A DNA stretch of 64,000 bases, from NCBI GenBank assembly GCA_036503775.1, contig DASXWH010000084.1, positions 1 through 64,000 of the forward strand, read 5' to 3'. Under the pieces are notes generated by a model. That model had not been told where the DNA came from. It searched no databases and saw only the letters and a program-made list of their open reading frames with translations. The DNA is from Ohtaekwangia sp036503775. GTDB lineage: Bacteria > Bacteroidota > Bacteroidia > Cytophagales > Cyclobacteriaceae. Positions 17,822-26,118 of the stretch are shown here, one piece after another. How positions within the stretch are numbered: the first letter of the stretch is position 1; each line of letters opens with the position of its first letter. The translations under genes and the position numbers were made by a program.

Positions 17822-18621
17822 CGCACCTTCATCCTCCACGCTGAAAAGACCGTCTCTACTTTACCAAATGTTTCCGCACTGATCGTAAAATTACCGTACC
17901 AGGCATAGTCGAAATAAAAGCTGAGTTCGTTTAAACCCGTCTTCAATTCAGTTTCTTTGAGTTCTGCCACATAATCGTGATTGGTTTTGCCTTGCTCCCA
18001 ATGAATAAGATGTTTATCAGACAGCATCTTAAGGGAGAAGAGGAACACCAGGCGGACAGCTCTTCGATAATCATTCTGATCACGTGCCTGCTGAATGAGT
18101 TTTTCAAAATCCATCTCATGAATATTCTCCTCGATGACATTGTGCTTAACCGGATTCGCTCCCTGACCAGAATAAAATACCTTAAAGGCATTTACCTTCA
18201 ACAACATCATGGTTATTAACACGATGGCGGCAATGCCTAAAATATAAAAGATCAGTTTGACCCAATTCACCGAGCCTTCCGTGGTTAGAATCTGACTTAA
18301 GAGATAAAGAAAGAATTCTTCGATCCACCGCAGAATACGCATCCATAAACTCTCAGCAACAGTTGGTGTCTCATGGTATTGCAGTCCCGGATCATTTTTT
18401 AACGCTTCAATTTGTTCCTGCGAAAAAGTGCGTTTGACGATCACCGCAGTATCGGGCAATCCCACAGCATCTTTTTCTTCATAGAAGTCTGTTGAATAAC
18501 CATATTCTTCAAGGGCCTCCTCAATAAAAGAAGAATCATTCTCAACCGTCACCGAATCATCCTGAGCCGTGAGTGTTGTGACAATTCCCAGAAAAAATAA
18601 AAATGCTACAAAATGCTTCAC
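17818..18621 (-). CDS. DUF4129 domain membrane protein
   Basis: A 267-residue protein. It has a signal peptide ending near TLTAQ, an acidic linker, one membrane helix near 125-145 (LIFYILGIAAIVLITMMLL), and a C-terminal cytoplasmic DUF4129 domain. That domain carries the pattern RRAVRLVFLFSLKML, INHDY-like KTNHDYVAEL and FYFDYAWYGNFTISAETF, with the family Tyr-Gly near the end. The gene overlaps DUF4350 by four bases (ATGA). DUF4129 is often fused to or adjacent to transglutaminase-like and MoxR-associated proteins. No enzymatic motif is visible and the role is unknown. Confidence 0.8.
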   Translation of the reverse strand: MKHFVAFLFFLGIVTTLTAQDDSVTVENDSSFIEEALEEYGYSTDFYEEKDAVGLPDTAVIVKRTFSQEQIEALKNDPGLQYHETPTVAESLWMRILRWIEEFFLYLLSQILTTEGSVNWVKLIFYILGIAAIVLITMMLLKVNAFKVFYSGQGANPVKHNVIEENIHEMDFEKLIQQARDQNDYRRAVRLVFLFSLKMLSDKHLIHWEQGKTNHDYVAELKETELKTGLNELSFYFDYAWYGNFTISAETFGKVETVFSAWRMKVR

Positions 18622-18630
18622 AACACGTGT

Positions 18631-19620
18631 TTAGTAATGCTCATCCTGGGGCGCTGCAGGCGGTTCATTTTGTCCAATGGACTCGATACTGCTGAGTAAA
18701 CCTTTTGCTTCTTTCAGTTCAACCAGATTAAAATATTGAAATGCCACTCCGATATTAGGTAACGTATTCAGTATCATTTGAACGAGATAATACAGCGAGA
18801 AGAACACGATCATCAAAATCTGCATGGTGGAAGAAGGCTCCGTAACAACACCCGATTCCAAATTGTGCAATGTGCCAACAATTGTCACAATGTACCAGGG
18901 CATAAGAAATATATAAGAGCTGAACATCATGATCATATAGAGTACTACCAGCAAACCAAATGTACTCCACCATTTACCCTGAACCAGTTTATAGGATCGG
19001 GCAAGTGCATCAAAAAAACCGAGTTTCTCATAGCCGCGAATAAAAATTGTAAGAGAAACGCTGATGGCCAGATAGATTATAAAGCCGAAGAAAAAGAAGG
19101 CTCCGAAAAAAATCAGTACAGGGGAAATAGCGGCAAGCAACACAAAGGGAATTAACAAGACCAGGTATACTACCATAGCCATAAGTCCAAATAAAAATAA
19201 GGTACCGAGATACATCCAGAATGTTTCGCGTACCCGTTGCCAGACTTCATGCACCTCAATAGCATTAGATTGTTTCTCTTCGTATAAAACAATGTAATTG
19301 TTAATGGTTGCCAGTGTCATTACACTGCTGACAATTAAAAAGATAAACATCAGGACCATTTGCAGCCAGAAGCTCACCGACAGGAAATAGTCTGACATAA
19401 CATCCATGTTGCTTCCGGATTGCGAAGCCTGCCCCATGTTCATCATATCGCCCATGAAAGAGCCAAGTAACAAACTGGCAATGAGAACGGGTGGTCCTGC
19501 AATGAACAGAATACTCTTTACGAGGGATTTAAAATTCTGACGGATGAATTCAAAAGTGGCGTTTATCTTATTGCCAAAATCCCGCGTACGGTGAAAGTTG
19601 ATGACGTTAAATTTTTCCAT
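18631..19620 (-). CDS. Polytopic membrane protein of the SpoIIM/MoxR cluster
   Basis: A 329-residue integral membrane protein with about six hydrophobic segments (for example residues 35-60, 85-115, 140-170, 175-200, 220-250, 265-290). It has a soluble N-terminus (FHRTRDFGNKINATFEFIRQ) and a short cytoplasmic tail rich in Pro/Glu. The pattern resembles uncharacterised proteins sometimes described as glycerophosphoryl-diester-phosphodiesterase membrane-domain-like, but no catalytic motif is visible. It overlaps the SpoIIM-like gene by 14 bases and is 9 bases from the DUF4129 gene, so it is part of the same transcription unit. The function is unknown. Confidence 0.7.
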   Translation of the reverse strand: MEKFNVINFHRTRDFGNKINATFEFIRQNFKSLVKSILFIAGPPVLIASLLLGSFMGDMMNMGQASQSGSNMDVMSDYFLSVSFWLQMVLMFIFLIVSSVMTLATINNYIVLYEEKQSNAIEVHEVWQRVRETFWMYLGTLFLFGLMAMVVYLVLLIPFVLLAAISPVLIFFGAFFFFGFIIYLAISVSLTIFIRGYEKLGFFDALARSYKLVQGKWWSTFGLLVVLYMIMMFSSYIFLMPWYIVTIVGTLHNLESGVVTEPSSTMQILMIVFFSLYYLVQMILNTLPNIGVAFQYFNLVELKEAKGLLSSIESIGQNEPPAAPQDEHY

Positions 19621-20566
19621 GTTTTTTGAGTCGTGCAGGGTATAGTATAAAGTAGTAAATCATCAGTATGGCCGACAGTCCGATTATGATCGTCTTGAAG
19701 CTCCAGTGCATAAAGGCAAAACGGGTAATAAATGATTCGATGAATCCGGCAAGGATAAAAAAAGGAACAAGCCCGATTACCATCTTCAGACCGTTCATCG
19801 CACCTTTTTTAAAAGAGGTAAGCCGTGCATAAGTTCCTGGAAAAATCAGACTATTACCCATCACAAATCCAGCCGCCCCCGCAATGACAATGGATGATAA
19901 CTCTATTGTGCCGTGCAACATGATAACCGGAAACGCATGACTTAACAGATTTTCATTGGCAAAGAACATCACAAACGTTCCAACCATTAATCCATTGTAA
20001 AAGAGCATGGCTCCGGTTCCAAGCGAGGCAAACACCCCGAGGACAAATACACGAAACGATACCATTATGTTATTCCAGGTGATCATAAAAAACATGACCA
20101 CTTCATTCTGACTTGAGTAAACACCGGTCGGATTTCCTTTCTTAATATTTTCCAGGGTCATGTTAACGTATCCATCACCCATAATCAACCGCACGAAAGT
20201 GTCGTCATACTTTGCAGAGACCGCACCCATTACACCGGCAACCATAAAAATGATAAAGGCATACAGCAATTGCTTTCGCGCACTGTACATCACAGCGGGT
20301 ACTTCTTCTTTCCAGAATGTAATAAACCGGTTCTTTTCTTCCCGTTTATTCTTGTAGATCTCCAGGTGAATTTTGCTCGCCAGGGCATTCAGGTACTTTG
20401 TCGTTCGGCTTTCCGGATATTGGGTGCGGGAAAAAGAAAGATCATCCGTTACCTGTATGAATAATTCCGCTAAACGATCAGGGGTGGTATTACCCTGGTC
20501 TTTTACCGCCTTCTCAAATTCCTCCCAACGGGCAGTATTCTGTTTAATAAATGCAGCTTCTTTCAT
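19607..20566 (-). CDS. SpoIIM-family (stage II sporulation protein M-like) membrane protein
   Basis: A 319-residue membrane protein with an N-terminal soluble part (about 1-95) and five or so helices. The conserved SpoIIM segment is visible around residues 165-240: NNIMVSFRVFVLGVFASLGT, then HAFPVIMLHGTIELSSIVIA with the HG-x-E motif. In Bacillus, SpoIIM is part of a complex that drives peptidoglycan hydrolysis at engulfment. Bacteroidota do not sporulate, so here the role is presumably another envelope process. It is the first gene of the minus-strand cluster leading to moxR and DUF58. Confidence 0.88.
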   Translation of the reverse strand: MKEAAFIKQNTARWEEFEKAVKDQGNTTPDRLAELFIQVTDDLSFSRTQYPESRTTKYLNALASKIHLEIYKNKREEKNRFITFWKEEVPAVMYSARKQLLYAFIIFMVAGVMGAVSAKYDDTFVRLIMGDGYVNMTLENIKKGNPTGVYSSQNEVVMFFMITWNNIMVSFRVFVLGVFASLGTGAMLFYNGLMVGTFVMFFANENLLSHAFPVIMLHGTIELSSIVIAGAAGFVMGNSLIFPGTYARLTSFKKGAMNGLKMVIGLVPFFILAGFIESFITRFAFMHWSFKTIIIGLSAILMIYYFILYPARLKKHGKI

Positions 20567-20595
20567 GCCGCCAAATTTCCTGTGTTAAATATCAC

Positions 20596-21831
20596 TTATA
20601 ACCGATGACTGTTTTCAATAACGGCATTCCAAACTCTGAAGACATTGCGCGAACATATCTTTTCGATATCCTCATCGGTATAACCGCGCTTCAATAATAC
20701 AAAAATTAAATTCGGGTAATCGGAAACGTCCTTTAAACCTAATGGAAGATTATCACCTACTCCATCATAATCTGAGCCGATGCCTACATGGTCTATGCCA
20801 GCCACTTTTACGACATGATCAATATGGTCAGCTACCCGTTCCACGTCACTGTACAAATGCCGGTGATCTTTATCAAACTGGTCAATGATGGGTTGGGCTG
20901 CAGAATCCCGGGAAGTAAGTCCTTGGTCCTGCAAAGTCTTTTCAAGTGAATCTAATAAGGCCCTGTTCCGGTTTGGAATGGAGTCCAGAAAAGCCGATCC
21001 GAAATTGATCTGAATTACTCCTCCGTTCTTTGCCAGTGCTTTGATCATATCATCAGACATGTTGCGCTGAAAACCCGGAGTAAAGTGCCGGCAGGAAGAA
21101 TGAGAGGCAATTACCGGAGATTTTGTAATCTTCAGAACATCATAAAAAGCACTGTCAGATACATGGGAGATGTCAACCATAATACCAACCCGATTCATCT
21201 CCAACACAACCTGTTCACCAAAGTGGCTCAAACCATTGAATGTGTGTAAGGTGTCATACGATGAATCACATATCTGATTATCTTTTCCATGCGTCAGGGT
21301 GATATATCGTATACCCCGGTCATAAAAGTATTTCACGTTTGAAAGGCTGTCACCGATAGGTGCGCCATTCTCCATACCCATCGGTAAGGAAATTTTACCC
21401 AGAACAGTATTTGACTCAATTTCTGCGGGTGTTCCTGCCAATGCAAACTTATCCGGGTGTGCTTCCACTATTCCGCGAACCATATCGATGAGGGAATCCG
21501 CTAGTACTTTACCATGATCCGGTGTCTGTTGATAGGATGATGGGATATAGATGGACATAAAAGGGGCATCCAGTCCACCTTTCCGGGCACGTTCAAAATC
21601 GAAATCACCTTCTTTTGTACTGACGGGAATACCCAGGTATTGGCGCTCCAGGCGAAAGTGCTTTATTCTCAGACGGTATGGGAGGTCGACATGCCCGTCA
21701 GTCAGAATAAATTTCTGAGTAAGTTCGCTGGCCTTTGTGCGAAGTTCTTCATCCGAAAGCCGGATTGTCTTTTCCTGACATGCTGTCAAACCACACAGGA
21801 AGACAATAAAAATGCTCCGGGAAATTCTCAT
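20596..21831 (-). CDS. Membrane dipeptidase, M19 family, predicted lipoprotein
   Basis: A zinc dipeptidase (renal dipeptidase family) of 411 residues that cleaves dipeptides at the cell surface or in the periplasm. The N-terminus is a lipoprotein signal with lipobox LTAC near residue 18. Metal ligands and family motifs follow: TDGHVDLPY near 45, the bridging Glu in GMENGAPIG near 155, DISHVSDSAF near 220, ASHSSCRHF near 240, and GSDYDGVGDN near 355. It lies between the SpoIIM cluster, 29 bases away on the same strand, and the divergent RDD gene. It could be read through into the cluster. Confidence 0.92.
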   Translation of the reverse strand: MRISRSIFIVFLCGLTACQEKTIRLSDEELRTKASELTQKFILTDGHVDLPYRLRIKHFRLERQYLGIPVSTKEGDFDFERARKGGLDAPFMSIYIPSSYQQTPDHGKVLADSLIDMVRGIVEAHPDKFALAGTPAEIESNTVLGKISLPMGMENGAPIGDSLSNVKYFYDRGIRYITLTHGKDNQICDSSYDTLHTFNGLSHFGEQVVLEMNRVGIMVDISHVSDSAFYDVLKITKSPVIASHSSCRHFTPGFQRNMSDDMIKALAKNGGVIQINFGSAFLDSIPNRNRALLDSLEKTLQDQGLTSRDSAAQPIIDQFDKDHRHLYSDVERVADHIDHVVKVAGIDHVGIGSDYDGVGDNLPLGLKDVSDYPNLIFVLLKRGYTDEDIEKICSRNVFRVWNAVIENSHRL

Positions 21832-21873
21832 GATTTATACTTTACTTTGAAAATTGCATAAAATTAAAAGTGG

Positions 21874-22581
21874 ATGCAAACCATTACCGTACGTACAACC
21901 CAAAATGTTTTTATTCACTATCCGCTAGCCAGTATCGGTGACCGAATACTGGCTTACCTGCTCGACAGGCTGATTATGGTTGTTTATGGAGTGACTGTTG
22001 CAATAACCTTTGTAAACCTCGATATAGAAAGCATTTGGTTATGGTTCATCATGCTGGCACTTCCCCTGTTGCTTTACAGTTTGCTTTTTGAAATTTTCAT
22101 GAACGGCCAGACGCCTGGAAAGCGGTTAATGCAAAATCAGGTTGTGCGCATGGATGGAACTCCTGCCACCGTAGGTAATTTTATACTTCGCTGGATTTTT
22201 TCGCCTATCGATTTTGCTTTTTTTGGCGCGGTTGCACTGGTTACCATTGCTGTTGGTGGAAAAGGCCAGCGTCTGGGTGATATTGTGGGCGGCACTACCG
22301 TGGTTAAACTTCTCCAACAAAGAGAAATCACGTCAAAAGATATCTTCATCACAGCGGAAGATAACTACGTACCTACCTTTCCTCAGGTAATTCAGCTTAA
22401 CGAGAAAGATATTGAGATTATTCAGCGTGCGCTGGAAGTAAACCGTGATCAGGGAAACATCCAGCCAGTAATGCTGGTGGCTGAAAAAATAAAATCAACG
22501 CTGGGCATTCAAACCGACTTGTTACCCGTGGAATTCCTTCAGACCATTGTTAAGGATTTCAATCATATTAATTCACATTAA
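21874..22581 (+). CDS. RDD family membrane protein
   Basis: A 235-residue protein with the RDD domain in its first two thirds. The Arg in SIGDRILAYLLDRLIMVVYG near residue 23 and the Asp-Asp-like GQTPGKRLMQNQVVRMDG near 85-100 are typical, with three or four membrane helices. The C-terminal 70 residues are soluble and acidic/basic mixed (EIIQRALEVNRDQGN). RDD proteins are possible transporters (Na+/H+ exchange has been reported for one), but function here is not shown. In related genomes RDD genes commonly sit beside SpoIIM-like genes; here the dipeptidase gene lies between them. Confidence 0.88.
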   Translation: MQTITVRTTQNVFIHYPLASIGDRILAYLLDRLIMVVYGVTVAITFVNLDIESIWLWFIMLALPLLLYSLLFEIFMNGQTPGKRLMQNQVVRMDGTPATVGNFILRWIFSPIDFAFFGAVALVTIAVGGKGQRLGDIVGGTTVVKLLQQREITSKDIFITAEDNYVPTFPQVIQLNEKDIEIIQRALEVNRDQGNIQPVMLVAEKIKSTLGIQTDLLPVEFLQTIVKDFNHINSH

Positions 22582-22583
22582 TC

Positions 22584-22823
22584 GTGGATAACATACCCGT
22601 TTACACCAAAGCTCAGCTAGCCTTGCGCAATGGGCAAGACAAACCCGAAGTATGGGTTGCCTATCTGGGTCTCATCTACGAGGTTACTTCATCCCGTTTA
22701 TGGAGAGCCGGGAAGCATTACGAACATTGGGCTGGCCAGGATCTGACCGATGAATTAAAAGATGCTCCGCACACGGATAAGGTGTTTGATAAGTTTAAAG
22801 TAATCGGGAAGCTGGTCAATTGA
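22584..22823 (+). CDS. Small cytochrome b5-like heme/steroid-binding domain protein
   Basis: A 79-residue soluble protein that starts with GTG two bases after the RDD stop, so it is probably co-translated with it. The sequence matches short prokaryotic cytochrome-b5-like domains: FTxxxL-like TKAQLALRNGQDKPEVWVAY, LGLIYEVTSSRLWRAGKHYE, then GQDLTDELKDAPHTDKVFDK. His residues in GKHYEH and APH are plausible heme ligands by analogy, though the canonical HPGG motif is absent. It has no signal peptide or membrane segment. An electron-transfer or small-ligand-binding role is inferred from the fold only. Confidence 0.75.
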   Translation: MDNIPVYTKAQLALRNGQDKPEVWVAYLGLIYEVTSSRLWRAGKHYEHWAGQDLTDELKDAPHTDKVFDKFKVIGKLVN

Positions 22824-22874
22824 AAGAATTGAAAATTTACACGTGCACATGAACACACTTACCGTAGTTGTTTT

Positions 22875-22901
22875 TTGTTGTAAATTCCTGTTATAGTTTT
22901 G
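22875..22901 (+). promoter_or_regulatory. Candidate promoter of the amino-sugar kinase/murQ pair
   Basis: TAGTTTTG at 22894-22901 fits the -7 motif TAnnTTTG. TTG triplets lie 16 (22875-22877) and 23 (22868-22870) bases upstream, both slightly off the usual spacing. It lies about 45 bases before the ATG at 22947. It also argues against the in-frame TTG start at 22899, which would sit inside the -7 element. Confidence 0.45.
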
Positions 22902-22946
22902 CTCCACAGACGACTTAGATCACCAACCAGCAAGCACACCCATTAC

Positions 22947-23792
22947 ATGATTCTTATTGCAGACAGCGGAGGCTCCAAAATTGACTGGAGGCTTATTGAA
23001 AAAGATGGCAGCATCGGGCAGGCCAGCGCACCCGGCTTCAATCCGTACTATCAGCCGATAGAAGACCTAAAAAAAAGTGTAAAGGAAATTCTGGTTCCCC
23101 GGATCAAGAACCATGTTTCCAAAATCTATTTCTATGGTGCGGGCGTTTCTTCTACCAAAAATCAACTTACTATAAAGAGTGCTTTCCTGGAATTTTTTCC
23201 GGAAGCACATATTGAAATAGGCTGGGATTTACTGGCTGCTGCAAGAGCGCTTTGCGGGCATGAACCCGGCATTGCCTGCATCATGGGAACCGGGTCAAAT
23301 TCGTGTTTGTATGATGGAAATAAAATTACCGGTAATGTTGCCAATCTCGGCTGGATTTTAGCCGATGAAGGTTCAGGTGCCAGCATCGGAAGAAAATTTC
23401 TCGTGGATTACCTGCGGGAGAATATGCCCGCTCCCATAGCAAAAGCTTTTCAGGAACGTTTTCCGCTTACGCGTGAAGAATTTCTGGAGAAGATCTATCA
23501 GCAGGAAAGACCCAGTGCATTTCTGGCCAGTTTTGCACGGTTCATTTTTCAGCATCTCAAAGATCCGTATTGTTATAAACTGGTGTACGATAGTTTCGCA
23601 GAGTTCTATGAGAACAATGTGATGAAGTATGAAAATTATAAATCCCTTAAAGTACATTTCACCGGATCCATTGCCTTTTATTTCAGTGACCTTCTCCGGC
23701 AGGTTGCCAACGATAAAGGCATAACCGTCAAGAATATTCTTGAAGGCCCCATTGCCGGATTAACCTTATACCATCAGAACGAACTCAACTAA
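22947..23792 (+). CDS. BadF/BadG/BcrA/BcrD-type ATPase, N-acetylglucosamine or N-acetylmuramic acid kinase
   Basis: An ASKHA-fold sugar kinase of 281 residues from ATG 22947 (MILIADSGGSKIDWRL). The phosphate-1 loop ADSGGSK, the FNPYYQ motif near 35, the second phosphate motif MGTGSNSCLYDG near 115 and DEGSGASIGRKFL near 145 are the pattern of bacterial GlcNAc kinase-like proteins. The gene directly abuts murQ (its TAA is followed at once by the murQ GTG), so a role in cell-wall amino-sugar recovery is likely. Phosphorylation of GlcNAc or MurNAc before the MurQ step is inferred; the exact substrate cannot be read from sequence. Confidence 0.88.
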   Translation: MILIADSGGSKIDWRLIEKDGSIGQASAPGFNPYYQPIEDLKKSVKEILVPRIKNHVSKIYFYGAGVSSTKNQLTIKSAFLEFFPEAHIEIGWDLLAAARALCGHEPGIACIMGTGSNSCLYDGNKITGNVANLGWILADEGSGASIGRKFLVDYLRENMPAPIAKAFQERFPLTREEFLEKIYQQERPSAFLASFARFIFQHLKDPYCYKLVYDSFAEFYENNVMKYENYKSLKVHFTGSIAFYFSDLLRQVANDKGITVKNILEGPIAGLTLYHQNELN

Positions 23793-24596
23793 GTGTCAAC
23801 GACCGAATCATCTTCAGCCTATCAGCATCTTGAACAGATGAGTGTGCGCGATCTGTTGATCAACATCAATCGTGAAGATAAAACCGTACCGCAGGCTATC
23901 GAAAAAATAATCCCACAGATTGAAGCCCTGGTGAACATCATCGTTGAAAAAATGAAAGGCGGTGGACGCTTGTTTTACATCGGTGCGGGTACCAGCGGAA
24001 GGTTAGGGGTTGTTGATGCATCGGAGATTCCCCCCACCTATGGATTGCCTCATGGCAAGGTTATAGGGCTGATTGCCGGAGGCGACAAAGCTATTCGTAA
24101 GGCAGTTGAGCATGCTGAAGATGACGTGGCTCAGGCCTGGAAAGATCTGGAAGAGCACCTCATCAATCAACAGGATGTATTGATAGGCATTGCCGCTTCC
24201 GGAAGAACACCTTATGTAATTGGCGGGCTGAAAGATGCCCGGGCCCAGGGAATCACCACTGGGTGTATTGTCTGCAATCTTGACTCTGCCGTAGCCAAAG
24301 AAGCAGACTATCCGATAGAAGTTGTGGTGGGCCCGGAATTCGTGACCGGAAGTACACGTATGAAATCCGGTACAGCGCAAAAGCTTGTGCTGAACATGAT
24401 CTCTACCTCTGCCATGATCAAACTGGGGCACGTTAAAGGCAACAAGATGGTGGATATGCAGCTTACCAATAACAAACTCATTGACCGTGCTCATCGTATG
24501 GTAATGGAAGAACTTGGTATTTCTGAAAGTGAAGCAGAAAAGCTGCTGACTAAATATGGCTCCGTTCGTAAGGCCGTAGAAAATTTCCGGAAGTAA
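23793..24596 (+). CDS. murQ: N-acetylmuramic acid 6-phosphate etherase MurQ
   Basis: MurQ splits the lactyl ether of MurNAc-6-P to give GlcNAc-6-P and D-lactate, a step of peptidoglycan recycling. The 267 residues contain the SIS domain with IGAGTSGRLGVVDASEIPPT near 68, GIAASGRTPYVIGGL near 130, and the C-terminal signature GSTRMKSGTAQKLVLNMIST near 190 followed by GNKMVDMQLTNNKL. The GTG start follows the kinase stop with no gap, showing tight coupling. The length is slightly below the roughly 300 residues of the E. coli protein because of a shorter tail. No murP-type phosphotransferase gene is nearby, consistent with the separate kinase supplying the phosphate. Confidence 0.95.
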   Translation: MSTTESSSAYQHLEQMSVRDLLININREDKTVPQAIEKIIPQIEALVNIIVEKMKGGGRLFYIGAGTSGRLGVVDASEIPPTYGLPHGKVIGLIAGGDKAIRKAVEHAEDDVAQAWKDLEEHLINQQDVLIGIAASGRTPYVIGGLKDARAQGITTGCIVCNLDSAVAKEADYPIEVVVGPEFVTGSTRMKSGTAQKLVLNMISTSAMIKLGHVKGNKMVDMQLTNNKLIDRAHRMVMEELGISESEAEKLLTKYGSVRKAVENFRK

Positions 24597-24626
24597 AGTC
24601 AGGCATATTATTTTATTTATCTGATC

Positions 24627-25193
24627 ATGCATCAGATCGAACCGTATTACAACTGGTTAAAGTTTTATGACTCATCGCAGGATGAACGTTCTCCGTTCTT
24701 TGGGAAGGAATACAACTTCGATCAGTATTCTGAAACCATTTACGGGTATTACATTGATCCCGCCTGGGATAACTTCGGAAGTGAAACATTATACCTGAAA
24801 ATCCTGTACACGGATTACACAGAAAACTTCTCCATTCTTGAATTCATTGGCGAATGGAACGATGCTATTAATAACGATATCATGACCCTCAAGCGAAATG
24901 TCATTGAGCTGCTTGAGCAGGAAGGTATCCGTAAGTTTATCCTGATCGGGGAAAACATCATGAACTTTCATGGATCAGATGACAGCTATTATGAAGAGTG
25001 GTTTGAAGACATTGAGGAAGGCTGGATTGCAGGTGTGAATTTTCCCGATTTCATAATTGATGAGATGCATAAATATCAGATCGATCAATACATCAATATG
25101 GGTGGAACTTTACAAATAGACCGGTGGAGAACGCTTCAGCCGATCCATCTGTACGAGTCTATTGACAAGCTGATTCAGAGAAGACTGAACTGA
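24627..25193 (+). CDS. Conserved-looking hypothetical protein, 188 residues
   Basis: I do not recognise a family. The protein is acidic and rich in aromatic residues (repeated Tyr, Trp, Phe), with no signal peptide or membrane helix, so it is probably cytoplasmic. Notable stretches are PFFGKEYNFDQYSETIYGYY near 22, a helical LKRNVIELLEQEGIRKFILI near 92, and WFEDIEEGWIAGVNFPDF near 125. Codon use is like its neighbours. It follows murQ by 30 bases and may be the last gene of that operon. Its last 19 bases overlap the convergent SprT-like gene, so each transcript carries a short antisense segment of the other. Confidence 0.75.
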   Translation: MHQIEPYYNWLKFYDSSQDERSPFFGKEYNFDQYSETIYGYYIDPAWDNFGSETLYLKILYTDYTENFSILEFIGEWNDAINNDIMTLKRNVIELLEQEGIRKFILIGENIMNFHGSDDSYYEEWFEDIEEGWIAGVNFPDFIIDEMHKYQIDQYINMGGTLQIDRWRTLQPIHLYESIDKLIQRRLN

Positions 25194-25801
25194 ACATTGC
25201 TGACCTGGGCGTCAGCCGGCACAAGGTAATCCCGTTTGGTGTTCAATTCACGGCAAAGTACACGCGTTCTGCGAAGCTTACCCTTCTTGAAATACCGGCC
25301 CTGAAACAGGAAAATACTTCCCTCCGGGATCTCCGATAAAATGGCAAAAGCATCCCTGTTTTTATCAAATTTCCGAAAGGCCAGTGTAAGGCTGGTGTCG
25401 GCAAAAGAGCTTGCCTTGGGATTGATCATATGCCTACGTAGCTCATGTAAGATTTCCTCCGGAAAAACACTTTCCCAGAGTAAAGGCAGCATTAATTCTG
25501 TAAAGGAAGTCTTCCACTCCTCTCCATGCGGGTCAACCCGGTTCCCGAATTTCAGATAGACATAGAGATGGGCTACTTCATGAATGTAGGTCACCAGAAA
25601 GAGATAGGGATTGAGATCATGATTTAACGTTATCCGCGGATGATTCCGTGTACGTCTGCTGGTAAAGTCACCTACTTTGGTTTGACGGCTCCGGGTGATT
25701 TTGAGTTCAAAAGGGCTTGCCTTCCAGAGGTTCAGGCAGTATTCCACTGCCGATGGTGGAACATGCGTTTGAAGTATATCCTGAACCGTGTTTAACTTCA
25801 T
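25175..25801 (-). CDS. SprT-like zinc metalloprotein
   Basis: A 208-residue protein with the SprT-like metalloprotease signature: HExxH in TYIHEVAHLYVYLKFG near residue 75, followed by HGEEWKTSF about 20 residues on, supplying the third ligand region. The DNA-protein crosslink protease SPRTN has the same core, but bacterial SprT-like proteins are mostly uncharacterised. The C-terminal half (SILFLFQGRYFKKGKLRRTR-like GSIFLFQGRYFKKG, VLCRELNTKRDYLV) is basic and may bind nucleic acid. It lies 57 bases from the small lipoprotein gene, with a terminator hairpin between, and converges on the hypothetical gene at 24627. Confidence 0.85.
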   Translation of the reverse strand: MKLNTVQDILQTHVPPSAVEYCLNLWKASPFELKITRSRQTKVGDFTSRRTRNHPRITLNHDLNPYLFLVTYIHEVAHLYVYLKFGNRVDPHGEEWKTSFTELMLPLLWESVFPEEILHELRRHMINPKASSFADTSLTLAFRKFDKNRDAFAILSEIPEGSIFLFQGRYFKKGKLRRTRVLCRELNTKRDYLVPADAQVSNVQFSLL

Positions 25802-25805
25802 AGAA

Positions 25806-25835
25806 ACAAAAAAGGCTTTAGAAACCTAAAGCCTT
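25806..25835 (-). terminator. Rho-independent terminator after the small lipoprotein gene
   Basis: AAGGCTTTAG (25812-25821) pairs perfectly with CTAAAGCCTT (25826-25835) around a four-base loop. On the minus strand the stem is followed by a T-run (bases 25811-25806). It sits between the lipoprotein stop and the SprT-like ATG, so it should separate the two minus-strand genes. Confidence 0.88.
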
Positions 25836-25858
25836 CCGTTAAGCAATCTTTCGATTGA

Positions 25859-26044
25859 TTAGTGAGCTGCAGTTGTGTCAGCAGCAGCAGCAGTTGTGTC
25901 AACAGCAGCAGCAGAATCTACAACCACTTCAGTAGAAGTAGCAGCAGAATCTACAACTTCAGCAGCAGGTTCAGCCTTCTTGCCACAAGCAGCGAAAGCG
26001 ATAGCAAAGCCACAAACAGCTAATAATGCGATCAGTTTTTTCAT
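25859..26044 (-). CDS. Very small Ala/Thr/Asp-rich lipoprotein
   Basis: A 61-residue predicted lipoprotein. A signal peptide, MKKLIALLAVCGFAIAF, ends at lipobox FAAC (Cys 20). The mature part is low complexity, built from variants of VDSAA and VDTTAA, with acidic charge and no aromatic residues after the signal. Such tiny lipoproteins are frequent in Bacteroidota; no function is known. It has its own promoter (26072-26104) and terminator (25806-25835), so it is a single-gene, possibly highly expressed unit. Confidence 0.82.
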   Translation of the reverse strand: MKKLIALLAVCGFAIAFAACGKKAEPAAEVVDSAATSTEVVVDSAAAVDTTAAAADTTAAH

Positions 26045-26071
26045 AGTTTACAGGTTTTAAAAAATTCACCG

Positions 26072-26104
26072 CAAATATAGCAGTATTGCACAACACCATA
26101 TCAA
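26072..26104 (-). promoter_or_regulatory. Promoter of the small lipoprotein gene
   Basis: On the minus strand TTG (26104-26102) is followed after 22 bases by TATATTTG (26079-26072), a full match to the Bacteroidota -7 consensus TAnnTTTG. The -7 element lies 27 bases upstream of the lipoprotein ATG at 26044. Confidence 0.65.
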
Positions 26105-26118
26105 CGGGGTAATAAAAT

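Noticed and set aside
24003..24632. 209-residue minus-strand frame
   Set aside because: Antisense to murQ, with Cys/His-rich random-looking text; the murQ frame explains the region.
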